Shown: positions 7,622 to 15,491, numbered from the stretch's first letter. The stretch: DNA of 18,592 nt from an uncultured Bacilli bacterium (GCA_934162555.1 CAKPJE010000012.1:1-18592), one strand, 5' to 3'. The notes: a model not told the origin generated them from the sequence alone. Numbers and translations are program-made.

Positions 7622-8626
7622 ATGATAAAAGTTGCAATAAATGGTTTTGGTCGTATAGGAAGATTAGTATTTAGAATAATGGAAGAAGATGAAGCATTTG
7701 AAGTTGTTGCAATCAATGATTTAACAAATGCTAGTGAACTTGCTTATTTATTGAAATATGATACTTCCCATAGAACATATAGAGTAGATGAAATAAGAGC
7801 TGAAGATGATTATTTAATAGTTGGAAATCATCGAATAAAAATATATTCAGAAACAGATCCTAAGAATTTACCTTGGGGTGAATTAGGTATCGATGAAGTA
7901 TTTGAATGTACTGGTCATTTTGTGGAAGTAGAAAAAGCATATGCTCATATTGAAGCTGGCGCTAAACATGTAATTATATCTGCACCTGCTAAAGGTGATT
8001 GTAAAACAATTGTATATAATGTAAATCATCAAATACTTACAGGAGATGAAAAAATTATATCAGCTGCTTCTTGTACAACAAATTGTTTGGCCCCTGTATT
8101 AAATGTTTTAGATAAAACATTTGGTATTGAAAGAGGTTTTATGACAACAGTTCATGCTTATACAAACGATCAATCAATTTTGGATATTGCCCATAAAAAA
8201 GGATATATGGCTCGTCGTGGTAGAGCAGGATCAGCTAATATAGTCCCATCATCTACAGGTGCTGCTAAAGCTATAGGTTTGGTTTTACCCAATTTGAATG
8301 GTAAACTTGCTGGAAGTGCTTTGAGAGTCCCAGTAACAGATGGTTCGGTTGTTGATTTAACACTTGAATTAAAACAAAATGTAACAAAAGAAGAAATAAA
8401 TAAAGCTTTCTATGATAATCAAAATGAAACAATAAAAATAACTGATGATCCGGTTGTATCAAGTGATATAATTGGTAGTCATTTAGGTAGTTTGGTGGAT
8501 TCACTTTTAACTACGGTTTTAGATGATAATGGAAAACAATTAGTAAAAGTAGTTGCCTGGTATGATAATGAGATGGGTTATAGTGCCCAAATGGTAAGAA
8601 CCGCTAAATATTTAGGAGGCAAGTAA
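7622..8626 (+). CDS. gapA: Glyceraldehyde-3-phosphate dehydrogenase, NAD type
   Basis: Oxidises and phosphorylates glyceraldehyde 3-phosphate to 1,3-bisphosphoglycerate in glycolysis. The protein has 334 residues from ATG 7622, chosen because AAAGGAG (7607-7613) precedes it; the frame is open a little further upstream. Visible features are the NAD fold GFGRIGR (8-14), D33 in AINDLT, which suggests NAD+ preference, the catalytic C151 in ASCTTNC and the assisting H178 in TTVHAYT. RRGRAGSANIVPSSTGAAK and WYDNE complete the family signature. It carries TTAGGAGG near its own 3' end, which serves as ribosome site for the next gene, and its TAA overlaps that ATG (TAATG). It is co-transcribed with the upstream kinase and with pgk and tpiA. 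Confidence 0.97.
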   Translation: MIKVAINGFGRIGRLVFRIMEEDEAFEVVAINDLTNASELAYLLKYDTSHRTYRVDEIRAEDDYLIVGNHRIKIYSETDPKNLPWGELGIDEVFECTGHFVEVEKAYAHIEAGAKHVIISAPAKGDCKTIVYNVNHQILTGDEKIISAASCTTNCLAPVLNVLDKTFGIERGFMTTVHAYTNDQSILDIAHKKGYMARRGRAGSANIVPSSTGAAKAIGLVLPNLNGKLAGSALRVPVTDGSVVDLTLELKQNVTKEEINKAFYDNQNETIKITDDPVVSSDIIGSHLGSLVDSLLTTVLDDNGKQLVKVVAWYDNEMGYSAQMVRTAKYLGGK

Positions 8627-9018
8627 TGCCTCTTTTTAAAAGGAAAAATGGTTTTACACTTGTTGAATTAATTGCGATCATTTTAATTCTTAGTATTATT
8701 TTAACAGTTTCATTTACATCATTAAGTAAAACAATTGAAAATTCTAATAATCAAGAATATCAAACATTAATAAATAATATAGAAATGGCTACTGAAAATT
8801 ATGTTAATTTGCCAGGTATATATAGAGAAGTAGATGAGAAATTAAAAAATGGTGGAAGTTATGAAGTTAATATAACAGATTTAATTTCAGCAGGTATTAT
8901 AGATGAAATGCCTATTAATCCTAAAAATAAAAAAAGAATGGAAAGCGGGAAGATAATTGTTAGCAAAAATAGTAATAATGAGTTAATGTATAAAGTAGAA
9001 ATAGAGTGGAAAAAATGA
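8626..9018 (+). CDS. Type IV prepilin-like protein inside the glycolytic operon
   Basis: The protein has 130 residues. A short basic leader (MPLFKRKNG) is followed by the prepilin peptidase signature GFTLVEL. Cleavage would fall after G9, leaving N-terminal F10 for methylation and E14 at the conserved position +5. Residues 10-31 form the hydrophobic helix that anchors in the membrane and packs pilin fibres. The remaining 100 residues are a small charged head resembling pseudopilins, with the ISAGIIDEMPINPK region near 97-110. It may be a ComGC-like or other minor pilin. No pilus assembly genes or prepilin peptidase are in the window, so its system is unknown. Overlaps of TAATG with gapA and ATGA with pgk show tight translational coupling to glycolytic genes, which is odd for an export protein. 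Confidence 0.85.
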   Translation: MPLFKRKNGFTLVELIAIILILSIILTVSFTSLSKTIENSNNQEYQTLINNIEMATENYVNLPGIYREVDEKLKNGGSYEVNITDLISAGIIDEMPINPKNKKRMESGKIIVSKNSNNELMYKVEIEWKK

Positions 9019-10202
9019 AGTTGGAAAATATTGATTTAAAGGGTAAAAGAGTAATAATAAGGTGTGATTTTAATGTCCCAATAAAAAATGGTATTATTGA
9101 AGATGATAATAGAATAGTAGAATCTTTGCCAACAATTAATTTGGTTAGAGAAAAAGGGGCTAGAATAATATTAATGTCACATTTGGGAAGAGTTGAAACT
9201 GAAGAAGATAAAGTTAATAAAACTTTGAGACCAGTTGCTTTAAGATTGAGTGAATTATTAAATCAGAATATAATATTTATTGATGAAACAAGAGGAGAAA
9301 AATTAGAGCATGCTATCAATAGTTTAAAGGATGGAGATATTTTGTTAATGGAAAATACCAGATTTGAAGATATTGATGGTAAAAAGGAATCAAAAAATAA
9401 TCCTGAATTAGGTAAGTACTGGAGTAGTTTAGCTAACTTTTATATCAATGATGCTTTTGCAACATTACATCGTGCTCATGCTTCAAATGTTGGTATTGCA
9501 ACTTATTTGCCCAGTTGTTTTGGTTTGTTAGTTAAAAAGGAATTAAATATATTTAATAAGGCATTAAATAATCCTTTAAGGCCATTTACTGTTATAATAG
9601 GTGGCTCTAAGGTAGAGGATAAAATAGGTGTACTAGAAAATTTAGTTAATAAAGCAGATTATATATTAATTGGTGGGGGAATGGCTTATACGTTTTTAAA
9701 AGCAAAGGGCTATAATGTTGGTGCTTCATTATTGGATGAAGAAAAAATTGATTTTTGTAAGAAGTTATTGAATAAAACAGATAAAATAATTCTTCCAGTT
9801 GATAGTTTAGTTGCAAAAGATTTAAATGAAGATTCTAAAATTGTAAATAAAAAAAATGATGAATTTGATGATAATGATATTGGTTTAGATATTGGTCTTA
9901 AAACTATTGAATTATTTAAAACTTACATAGAAAAAAGTAAAACAATAATATGGAATGGTCCAGTTGGTTATTTTGAAATACCAGCATTTGCTGGTGGAAC
10001 AAAAGCACTTGCTGATAGTATAACTAAAACATCTTGTACCTCGATAGTTGGTGGCGGGGATACTGCTTCTGCTTTAATAAATATGGGATATAAAGATAAA
10101 TTCACGCATATTTCAACAGGTGGTGGTGCTTCTTTAGAATTATTGGAGGGAAAGGTGTTACCTGGAATTGAGGTAATTGAGAAGAATGAAGTTAATAGTT
10201 AG
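9015..10202 (+). CDS. pgk: Phosphoglycerate kinase
   Basis: Transfers phosphate from 1,3-bisphosphoglycerate to ADP, the first ATP-yielding step of glycolysis. The protein has 395 residues from ATG 9015, matching the usual 390-400. The signature RCDFNVP is at 16-22, followed by SHLGR, ENTRFE and INDAFATLHRAHAS in the N-terminal substrate domain. The nucleotide domain shows GGSKVEDKI, GGGMAYTFLKA, WNGPVGYFE and the C-terminal GGGDTAS with STGGGASLELLEG. The ATG overlaps the stop of the prepilin-like gene (ATGA), so translation is coupled. An in-frame GTG at 9006 is less likely because it adds three residues without a better ribosome site. The 3' end overlaps tpiA by 17 bases. It is the third glycolysis-related member of the operon in practice, after gapA and the pilin. 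Confidence 0.97.
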   Translation: MKLENIDLKGKRVIIRCDFNVPIKNGIIEDDNRIVESLPTINLVREKGARIILMSHLGRVETEEDKVNKTLRPVALRLSELLNQNIIFIDETRGEKLEHAINSLKDGDILLMENTRFEDIDGKKESKNNPELGKYWSSLANFYINDAFATLHRAHASNVGIATYLPSCFGLLVKKELNIFNKALNNPLRPFTVIIGGSKVEDKIGVLENLVNKADYILIGGGMAYTFLKAKGYNVGASLLDEEKIDFCKKLLNKTDKIILPVDSLVAKDLNEDSKIVNKKNDEFDDNDIGLDIGLKTIELFKTYIEKSKTIIWNGPVGYFEIPAFAGGTKALADSITKTSCTSIVGGGDTASALINMGYKDKFTHISTGGGASLELLEGKVLPGIEVIEKNEVNS

Positions 10203-10893
10203 TAATTTAAAAATGTATCAAAGTGGTCTTGAAATTAAAAACTATTTAGACTTATTAAAACCATATGAAAGTGAAAATATTGTGATTTGTCCATCATTAA
10301 TTCATGTACCTTATTTTTTGGGTCATAAATTTAAAGTTGGTCTGCAAAACATAAGTTTTCGCGAACTTGAAAATCAGACTGGTGAAGTATCAGCTTTACA
10401 AGGTAAAAATTTAGGAGTTACTTATACCATTGTTGGTCATCATGAAAGAAGAAATTATTTCAAAGAAACAAATAGTGAAGTAAATTTAAAAATTAAACTG
10501 GCTTTAAAAAATAATTTAAAAGTTATTTTATGTGTAGGTGAGAGTGCTTCTGAAAAAAGAAATAACTTAACAGAAGATATATTAAAAAAACAATTATATG
10601 AATGTTTAAATGGTATAACAGAAGAAGTTATAATTGCTTATGAACCTATATGGTTGGTTGGTACAAATATGACACCTACTAATGAAGAAATAGAACATAT
10701 AACAAAACTTATAAAAGATGAATGTTTAAAAATATTAAATAAAAATGTAAAAGTATTATATGGTGGTAATATTACACCAAAAACGATTGAAAAGTTGAAT
10801 CAAATAACTAATATAGATGGTTTTTTAATTGGGCTATCTTCTAGTAAAATATATGATTTTATTGAGATAATAAAAGTTGTAAACAAAATGTGA
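10186..10893 (+). CDS. tpiA: Triosephosphate isomerase, divergent form
   Basis: Interconverts dihydroxyacetone phosphate and glyceraldehyde 3-phosphate. The protein has 235 residues from ATG 10186, shorter than the usual 248-255. The catalytic residues are kept: K9 (NLKMY), H85 (IVGHHERR) and E153 (AYEPIWLVGT). Several neighbours that are nearly invariant in the family have changed: NWK reads NLK, GHSERR reads GHHERR, loop 6 GTGKTAT reads GTNMTPT, YGGS reads YGGN (192-195), and the phosphate-binding GG reads GL (216-217). An active enzyme with altered kinetics or a related phosphosugar isomerase are both possible. The operon position after gapA and pgk favours the former. The gene overlaps pgk by 17 bases. 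No clear terminator follows, so some transcription may run on into spo0A. Confidence 0.9.
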   Translation: MKLIVSNLKMYQSGLEIKNYLDLLKPYESENIVICPSLIHVPYFLGHKFKVGLQNISFRELENQTGEVSALQGKNLGVTYTIVGHHERRNYFKETNSEVNLKIKLALKNNLKVILCVGESASEKRNNLTEDILKKQLYECLNGITEEVIIAYEPIWLVGTNMTPTNEEIEHITKLIKDECLKILNKNVKVLYGGNITPKTIEKLNQITNIDGFLIGLSSSKIYDFIEIIKVVNKM

Positions 10894-10908
10894 TAAAATA
10901 TGACAAAT

Positions 10909-10915
10909 TTCGGCA
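10909..10915 (-). promoter_or_regulatory. Possible Spo0A-binding box
   Basis: TTCGGCA on the plus strand is TGCCGAA on the minus strand, matching the 0A-box consensus TGNCGAA. It lies about 76 bases before the spo0A start and about 44 before the TATAAT at 10959. A 7-base match with one free position is not rare, but its place ahead of spo0A fits autoregulation. Confidence 0.35.
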
Positions 10916-10958
10916 AAACTAGCTAATTTAACCCCCTAGATTTATGAAAAAAATGTAG

Positions 10959-10964
10959 TATAAT
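10959..10964 (+). promoter_or_regulatory. Possible -10 element of spo0A
   Basis: TATAAT lies 27 bases before the spo0A ATG. No good -35 hexamer is found 16-18 bases upstream (CTAGAT at 10936-10941), so an activator or a weak promoter is possible. Confidence 0.4.
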
Positions 10965-10990
10965 TATTAGTAGAGTTGAAAGGAAAGAAA

Positions 10991-11758
10991 ATGAAAGATA
11001 CAATAAAAGTCCTAATGGTCGATGACAACGTAAGTTTAGTCGAAATGGTAAAAGAATATTTTAAAGATAGTAGTAAAATTAAAGTAGTACTAGAAGCTTA
11101 TGATGGTAAAGATGGAATTGAGTTAATTGATTCTAAAAAGGATGAGTATGATGTCATTATTTTAGATTTAATAATGCCTAAAAAAGATGGAATGTATGTT
11201 TTAGAAGAAATGAAAACAAGAAAAATTGATAAGAAAGTTATTGTAGCAACTAGTTACAATGCTAGTGAAGTCATAAGGGAAGTATCTGAATATGGTGTCA
11301 ATTATTTAATTCTAAAACCATTTGATTTAGAAGATTTAGAGAAAAGAATTATTGAGGTATGTAATAAGAAAACAAGTAAAACAATTGATTTTGAAAGTCA
11401 TAGTGTTCAAATCTCAATTACAAGAATGTTGCATGAATTAGGTATTCCTTCACATATTAAAGGTTATCAATTTCTTCGTGAAGCTATTAATATAGTTTTT
11501 GATAGACCAGATGTAATAGGTGGAATAACTAAGGAACTATACCCTGAACTTGCTGATAAGTATGATACAACTGTTTCTAGAGTTGAAAGAGCTATTAGAC
11601 ATGCTATTGAAGTAAGTTGGAATAGAGGATCTTGGGATATGATGGAAGAATTATTTGGTCACAGTGTTGATATTGATAAAGCTAAGCCTACTAATTCGGA
11701 ATTTATTGTAACATTAGCAGATAAATTAAGAATGGACTTTCATAAAGTTGCAGTTTAA
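10991..11758 (+). CDS. spo0A: Spo0A-type response regulator
   Basis: Master phosphorelay regulator, a transcription factor that in sporulating Bacillota starts sporulation and stationary-phase programmes. The protein has 255 residues from ATG 10991, preceded by AAAGGAAAG. The receiver domain spans 1-120 with acidic D11-D12, phospho-acceptor D59 (VIILDLIMPKKDG), the switch Ser/Thr of VATSYN and the lysine of ILKPFD. A short linker leads to the Spo0A_C DNA-binding domain, about 140-255, with its signature recognition region (ELADKYDTTVSRVERAIRHAIEVSW) and the following NRGS. Length and all landmarks match Spo0A. No other sporulation genes are in the window. In a compact genome it may govern other late-growth functions. 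A terminator follows directly. Confidence 0.95.
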   Translation: MKDTIKVLMVDDNVSLVEMVKEYFKDSSKIKVVLEAYDGKDGIELIDSKKDEYDVIILDLIMPKKDGMYVLEEMKTRKIDKKVIVATSYNASEVIREVSEYGVNYLILKPFDLEDLEKRIIEVCNKKTSKTIDFESHSVQISITRMLHELGIPSHIKGYQFLREAINIVFDRPDVIGGITKELYPELADKYDTTVSRVERAIRHAIEVSWNRGSWDMMEELFGHSVDIDKAKPTNSEFIVTLADKLRMDFHKVAV

Positions 11759-11762
11759 ATTT

Positions 11763-11786
11763 AACAAGTTAATACTTGTTTTTTTT
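11763..11786 (+). terminator. Rho-independent terminator after spo0A
   Basis: A 7-bp stem AACAAGT (11763-11769) and ACTTGTT (11774-11780) with loop TAAT, followed directly by a run of T. Confidence 0.9.
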
Positions 11787-11806
11787 ATATTTTTGCTTAA
11801 AATGAA

Positions 11807-11834
11807 TTTACAAATAAAAAAAATATGATATAAT
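11807..11834 (+). promoter_or_regulatory. Promoter of the valS T-box leader
   Basis: TTTACA (11807-11812) and TATAAT (11829-11834) are 16 bases apart, and a TG one base before the -10 makes it extended. Transcription should start near 11841, just where the T-box stem I begins. Confidence 0.8.
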
Positions 11835-11840
11835 ACAATT

Positions 11841-12060
11841 AAAGCAACGAACAAGAGGAGTAAATTTTTTATTTTTCTAGAGAGCAAATGGTTGGTGTAA
11901 ATTTGTAAAAATAATAATTGAAGGTAGCTTGGGAGCTTTATATCAGAAATAATAGTAAGATATAATGTTTGTCGCATTAAGACATTTAAGGTAATAGAAA
12001 TATTATAAAATAAGGTGGTACCACGAGTAAATCGTCCTTTGGGATGGTTTACTCTTTTTT
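11841..12060 (+). ncRNA. T-box riboswitch (valine) controlling valS
   Basis: This leader RNA binds uncharged tRNA-Val and lets transcription proceed into valS when valine is short. Stem I marks are GAGGAGTAA (AGTA bulge), AGAGAGC near 11879-11885 and GGTTGGTG at about 11890-11897. GAAG GTA GC follows, and GTA at 11924-11926 is the likely specifier codon (Val). The T-box itself, AAGGTGGTACCACG, is at 12012-12025 and contains TGG, which pairs with the tRNA acceptor end. The terminator is a 13-bp stem, GAGTAAATCGTCC (12025-12037) with GGATGGTTTACTC (12042-12054) including two G-U pairs, then six T. The 3' part of the T-box would pair instead in the antiterminator. The specifier position is judged by pattern and not by folding. 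Confidence 0.93.
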
Positions 12061-12081
12061 AGTTTAAAGGAGAAAAATAAT

Positions 12082-14607
12082 ATGTTAGAGAAAAAATATA
12101 ATCATAAATTGGTAGAAGAAGGTAAGTATAAAAATTGGAAAGAAAAAGGATATTTTGAGTCTGGTGATTTAAGTAAGAAGCCATATAGTATAGTTTTGCC
12201 TCCTCCTAATGTAACTGGTAAATTACATTTGGGACATGCTTATAATACATCTATTCAGGATGTTATAATAAGATATAAGAGAATGCAAGGATTTGATTGT
12301 TTATGGCTTCCGGGAATGGATCATGCTGCTATTGCAACTGAAGCTAAGGTTGTAAAAAAGCTAAAAGAATCTGGTATAAATAAGTATGAATATGGCCGTG
12401 AAAACTTTTTAAAAGCTTGCTGGGATTGGACCCATGAATATTCTGAGAATATAAGAAATCAGTGGGGGAAATTGGGACTTTCTTTGGATTATTCAAAAGA
12501 GAGATTTACTTTAGATGAAGGATTAAATAAAGCAGTAAATAAAGTATTTGTTGATTATTATAACGAAGGACTTATATATAGGGGCGAAAAGATAATAAAC
12601 TGGGATCCTGAAGCAAGAACAGCTTTATCAAATGAAGAAGTAATATATAAGGATGTAGATGGTGCTTTTTATCATTTAAAATATTATATTGAGGGTACTG
12701 ATGATTATTTAGATGTTGCTACAACAAGGCCAGAAACATTGTTTGGCGATACGGCTGTTGCTGTTAATCCAGAAGATGAAAGATATAAAAATTTAATTGG
12801 TAAAAATGTAGTGTTACCAATTGTTAATAAATTAATACCAATTATAGGTGATGAACATGCTGATCCTGAATTTGGAACGGGATGTGTTAAAATAACGCCT
12901 GCTCATGATCCTAATGATTTTGAGGTTGGAAATAGGCACAATTTGGAAAGAATTGTTGTAATGAATGAAAGTGCTATAATGAATGAAAATGCTATAGGTT
13001 ATACAGGATTAACAAGAGAAGAATGTAGGAGTAAATTGGTAGAAGATTTAAAAGCTAACGATTTATTAATTAGAATAGAAAAAATCACGCATTCTGTTGG
13101 GCATTCTGAGAGAACAGGTGTTATGGTTGAGCCTTACTTATCAAAACAATGGTTTGTAAAAATGGATGATTTAGCAATTAGAGTATTAGAAAATCAAAAG
13201 AGTGCTGATACAAAGATAAATTTTGTTCCTGAGAGATTTGAAAAGATATTAAATCACTGGATGGAGATAAGCTATGATTGGTGTATATCAAGACAATTAT
13301 GGTGGGGGCATAGAATTCCTGCTTGGTATAAGGGCGATGAAGTATATGTTGGTTTAGAAGCTCCTAAAGAAGATGGATGGGTACAAGATGAAGATGTTTT
13401 AGATACATGGTTTTCGAGTGCTTTGTGGCCATTTAGTACATTAGGCTGGCCAAATAATTTAGATGACTATAATAGATATTTCCCAAATGATTGTTTGGTA
13501 ACTGCTTATGATATTATTTTCTTTTGGGTAGCGCGTATGGCTTTTCAAACTGAAAAGATAACTGGGTTAAGACCTTTTAAAGATTGTATAATTCATGGAC
13601 TTATAAGGGATAAAGATGGTCGAAAGATGAGTAAGTCTTTGGGAAATGGTATTGATCCTATGGACATGATAGATGAATATGGTGCTGATAGTTTGAGGTT
13701 TTATTTGACTACTGACTGTGCACTTGGTACTGATTTAAGGTTTGATACTGAGAAGGTAAAGTCAACTTGGAATTTTATAAATAAATTATGGAATGCTTCA
13801 AGATATGTATTAATGAATATTGATTCTTTGAAAGAATATAATTTTGATAATATTAATGAATCTGATAAGTGGATTTTATCAAAATATGAAAAAATAGTTT
13901 CAAGTACAATAAATCATATGGATAATTATGAATTTAATTTAGTTGGATCGGAGTTATACAATTTTATATGGGAAGATTTTTGTAGTAATTATATTGAGTT
14001 TTCTAAATTTACAAGTGGTGAAGTAGGTACACAGAGTACACTTTGTTATGTATTAACTGGTATTTTAAAGATGATGCATCCTTTTATGCCTTTTGTAACT
14101 GAAGAAATATATAGTATGTTACCTATAAAGGATAGTACTTCAATTATGATAAGTGAATATCCTAAATTTGAAGAAAAGTATGTGTTTGATGATATATTAA
14201 AAAAATATGAATATATAATAGATTTTATAAGGGAATTTAGAAATGTTAAATTAGAGCATCAAATGACAAAAGATTTGAAAGTAAAAATAAATAATGATGA
14301 GGATTATACAATAATAAAAAAAATATTAAAATTAGAGGATTCTATTGTGGATAAAGAATTAAATATAACTAAATTTAATATTAGTAATAATATGTATAAT
14401 GTTGATATATATTTTGAAAAAGAGATAACTAAAGAGGATGAGGAGTTAAGAAATAAACAGATAGAGAATTTAAAGAATTCTATTGAGCGAAGAAAGAATT
14501 TGTTAAATAATGAGAATTATGTTAAGAAAGCACCTCAAAATTTGGTTGAACAGGAAAGACAAAAATTGGATGAAGAAATGAGTTTGTTAGAGGAGATGAT
14601 TAAATAA
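12082..14607 (+). CDS. valS: Valyl-tRNA synthetase
   Basis: Class Ia synthetase that charges tRNA-Val. The protein has 841 residues, slightly shorter than the common 870-890. The HIGH-type motif is PPPNVTGKLHLGH (40-52) and KMSKS is at 515-519. The CP1 editing domain, which hydrolyses mischarged Thr-tRNA, is seen at about 210-290 (TTRPETLFGD, then GTGCVKITPAHDPNDF). The catalytic core continues with DYSKERFT, DWCISRQLWWGHRIPAW and DVLDTWFSSALWP, then the anticodon-binding helices. The last 60 residues are a charged coiled coil (KNKQIENLKNSIERRKN region), usual in bacterial ValRS for tRNA contact. AAAGGAG stands before the ATG. Expression is controlled by the T-box leader. The stop overlaps the start of the rluB-type gene (TAATG). 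Confidence 0.98.
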   Translation: MLEKKYNHKLVEEGKYKNWKEKGYFESGDLSKKPYSIVLPPPNVTGKLHLGHAYNTSIQDVIIRYKRMQGFDCLWLPGMDHAAIATEAKVVKKLKESGINKYEYGRENFLKACWDWTHEYSENIRNQWGKLGLSLDYSKERFTLDEGLNKAVNKVFVDYYNEGLIYRGEKIINWDPEARTALSNEEVIYKDVDGAFYHLKYYIEGTDDYLDVATTRPETLFGDTAVAVNPEDERYKNLIGKNVVLPIVNKLIPIIGDEHADPEFGTGCVKITPAHDPNDFEVGNRHNLERIVVMNESAIMNENAIGYTGLTREECRSKLVEDLKANDLLIRIEKITHSVGHSERTGVMVEPYLSKQWFVKMDDLAIRVLENQKSADTKINFVPERFEKILNHWMEISYDWCISRQLWWGHRIPAWYKGDEVYVGLEAPKEDGWVQDEDVLDTWFSSALWPFSTLGWPNNLDDYNRYFPNDCLVTAYDIIFFWVARMAFQTEKITGLRPFKDCIIHGLIRDKDGRKMSKSLGNGIDPMDMIDEYGADSLRFYLTTDCALGTDLRFDTEKVKSTWNFINKLWNASRYVLMNIDSLKEYNFDNINESDKWILSKYEKIVSSTINHMDNYEFNLVGSELYNFIWEDFCSNYIEFSKFTSGEVGTQSTLCYVLTGILKMMHPFMPFVTEEIYSMLPIKDSTSIMISEYPKFEEKYVFDDILKKYEYIIDFIREFRNVKLEHQMTKDLKVKINNDEDYTIIKKILKLEDSIVDKELNITKFNISNNMYNVDIYFEKEITKEDEELRNKQIENLKNSIERRKNLLNNENYVKKAPQNLVEQERQKLDEEMSLLEEMIK

Positions 14608-15323
14608 TGCAGCGCCTTCAAAAAGTAATTGCGGAGTCAGGGTATGCATCAAGGAGAAAAGCAGAAGAATTAATAAAGATGGGTAAGGTATATGTCAATG
14701 GAGTTAAGGTTACTGAGATGGGGTTTAAGGTAAGTGGTAATGATTTGATTGATATAAATGGTAAACCATTAAAAAAAGAGGATAAAGAGTATTATTTATT
14801 AAATAAACCAAGAGGTGTTGTTACTACAACTAGTGATGATAAGAATAGAAAGACAGTAACGGATTTGATTGAAACGTCTAAAAGGATTTATCCTATTGGT
14901 AGGCTTGATTATGATACTACTGGTGTATTGTGATTAACAAATGATGGGGAACTTACTAATATTCTTAATCATCCTTCTTCAGAGGTTTCTAAGGTTTATG
15001 TTGCTAAAATAGATGGAATAGTTGAACCATATAGGGTAAAGAAACTTGAACAGGGTGTTATGGTTGATGGTGTAAAGACTTCTAGAGCTAGAATAAGAAT
15101 AAAAAAATTGGATAAAAAAAATGATGCTTCATATATTGAGATTACTATTCATGAGGGAAAAAATCATCAGGTGAAAAAAATGTTTGAGGCGATTGGTTAT
15201 AGGGTTGTAAAATTAAAGAGAGAAAGATATGCTTTTTTAGATGTTAATTCATTAAAATCTGGTGAGTATAGAAAACTAACAACTAAAGAGGTAAAGAGTC
15301 TATATGCTTTAAAAAAACAATAA
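14607..15323 (+). pseudogene. rluB: RluB/RsuA-family rRNA pseudouridine synthase, interrupted by in-frame TGA
   Basis: Enzyme that converts a specific uridine of 23S (RluB type) or 16S (RsuA type) rRNA to pseudouridine. An S4 RNA-binding domain (about 2-48: LQKVIAESGYASRRKAE) precedes the catalytic domain, with KPRGVVTT and the catalytic D101 in GRLDYDTTG. Codon 109 (14931-14933) is TGA where the family has leucine (GLLLLTNDGE). One TTA to TGA change explains it. The same frame then runs clean for 129 codons to the TAA at 15321-15323 with preserved motifs (EGKNHQVKKMFEAIGYRVVKL), so the damage is recent, a sequence error, or read through. Total length would be 238, normal for RluB. It is translationally coupled to valS, with AGAGGAG just before the start. 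The symbol is by family only. Confidence 0.88.
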
Positions 15324-15363
15324 ATATTTAGAAGATTAAGATGTTTTTCTTGATCTTTTTTTG
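15297..15363 (+). repeat. Left direct repeat: rluB 3' end plus terminator
   Basis: This copy is aligned with 16673-16733. Both contain AGTCTATATGCTT, then AAACAATAAATATT, then AGAAGATTAAGATG and TTTTTCTTGATCTT and a T run. Differences are a 5-base indel after GCTT, one substitution (T15329 against C16700) and one T in the final run. Weaker similarity extends left to about 15284. The left copy holds the functional rluB stop. Confidence 0.92.
15332..15362 (+). terminator. Rho-independent terminator of valS-rluB
   Basis: A 10-bp stem AAGATTAAGA (15332-15341) and TCTTGATCTT (15348-15357), with one G-U pair and loop TGTTTT, is followed by T. It lies within the left direct repeat. Confidence 0.85.
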
Positions 15364-15462
15364 TTGGGTTTTTTAAGTTATTTATTTTAAAAATCCTTAT
15401 AAAATTTAAACAAAATGATTGACTTTTAAATATAATGTATTGTAGAATAATGTTCATATTTA

Positions 15463-15491
15463 TTGGAAAAGTTTTAAATGTGTGCTATAAT
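15463..15491 (+). promoter_or_regulatory. Strong promoter of the Panacea cassette
   Basis: TTGGAA (15463-15468) and TATAAT (15486-15491) are 17 bases apart, with TG at 15483-15484 extending the -10. A second possible start is TTGACT (15419-15424) with TAGAAT (15443-15448), spacer 18. The 193 bases between rluB and the cassette hold these promoters and nothing else recognised. Confidence 0.8.

Noticed and set aside
8271..8504. Minus-strand frame inside gapA
   Set aside because: It is a shadow of the gapA coding sequence.
11726..11977. Minus-strand frame across the valS leader
   Set aside because: It lies over the terminator, promoter and T-box RNA, which explain the sequence fully.
14931..14933. 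Selenocysteine or TGA-as-tryptophan reading of the rluB stop
   Set aside because: The family has leucine here, no selenocysteine element is apparent, and TGG encodes tryptophan while TGA ends several genes in the window.
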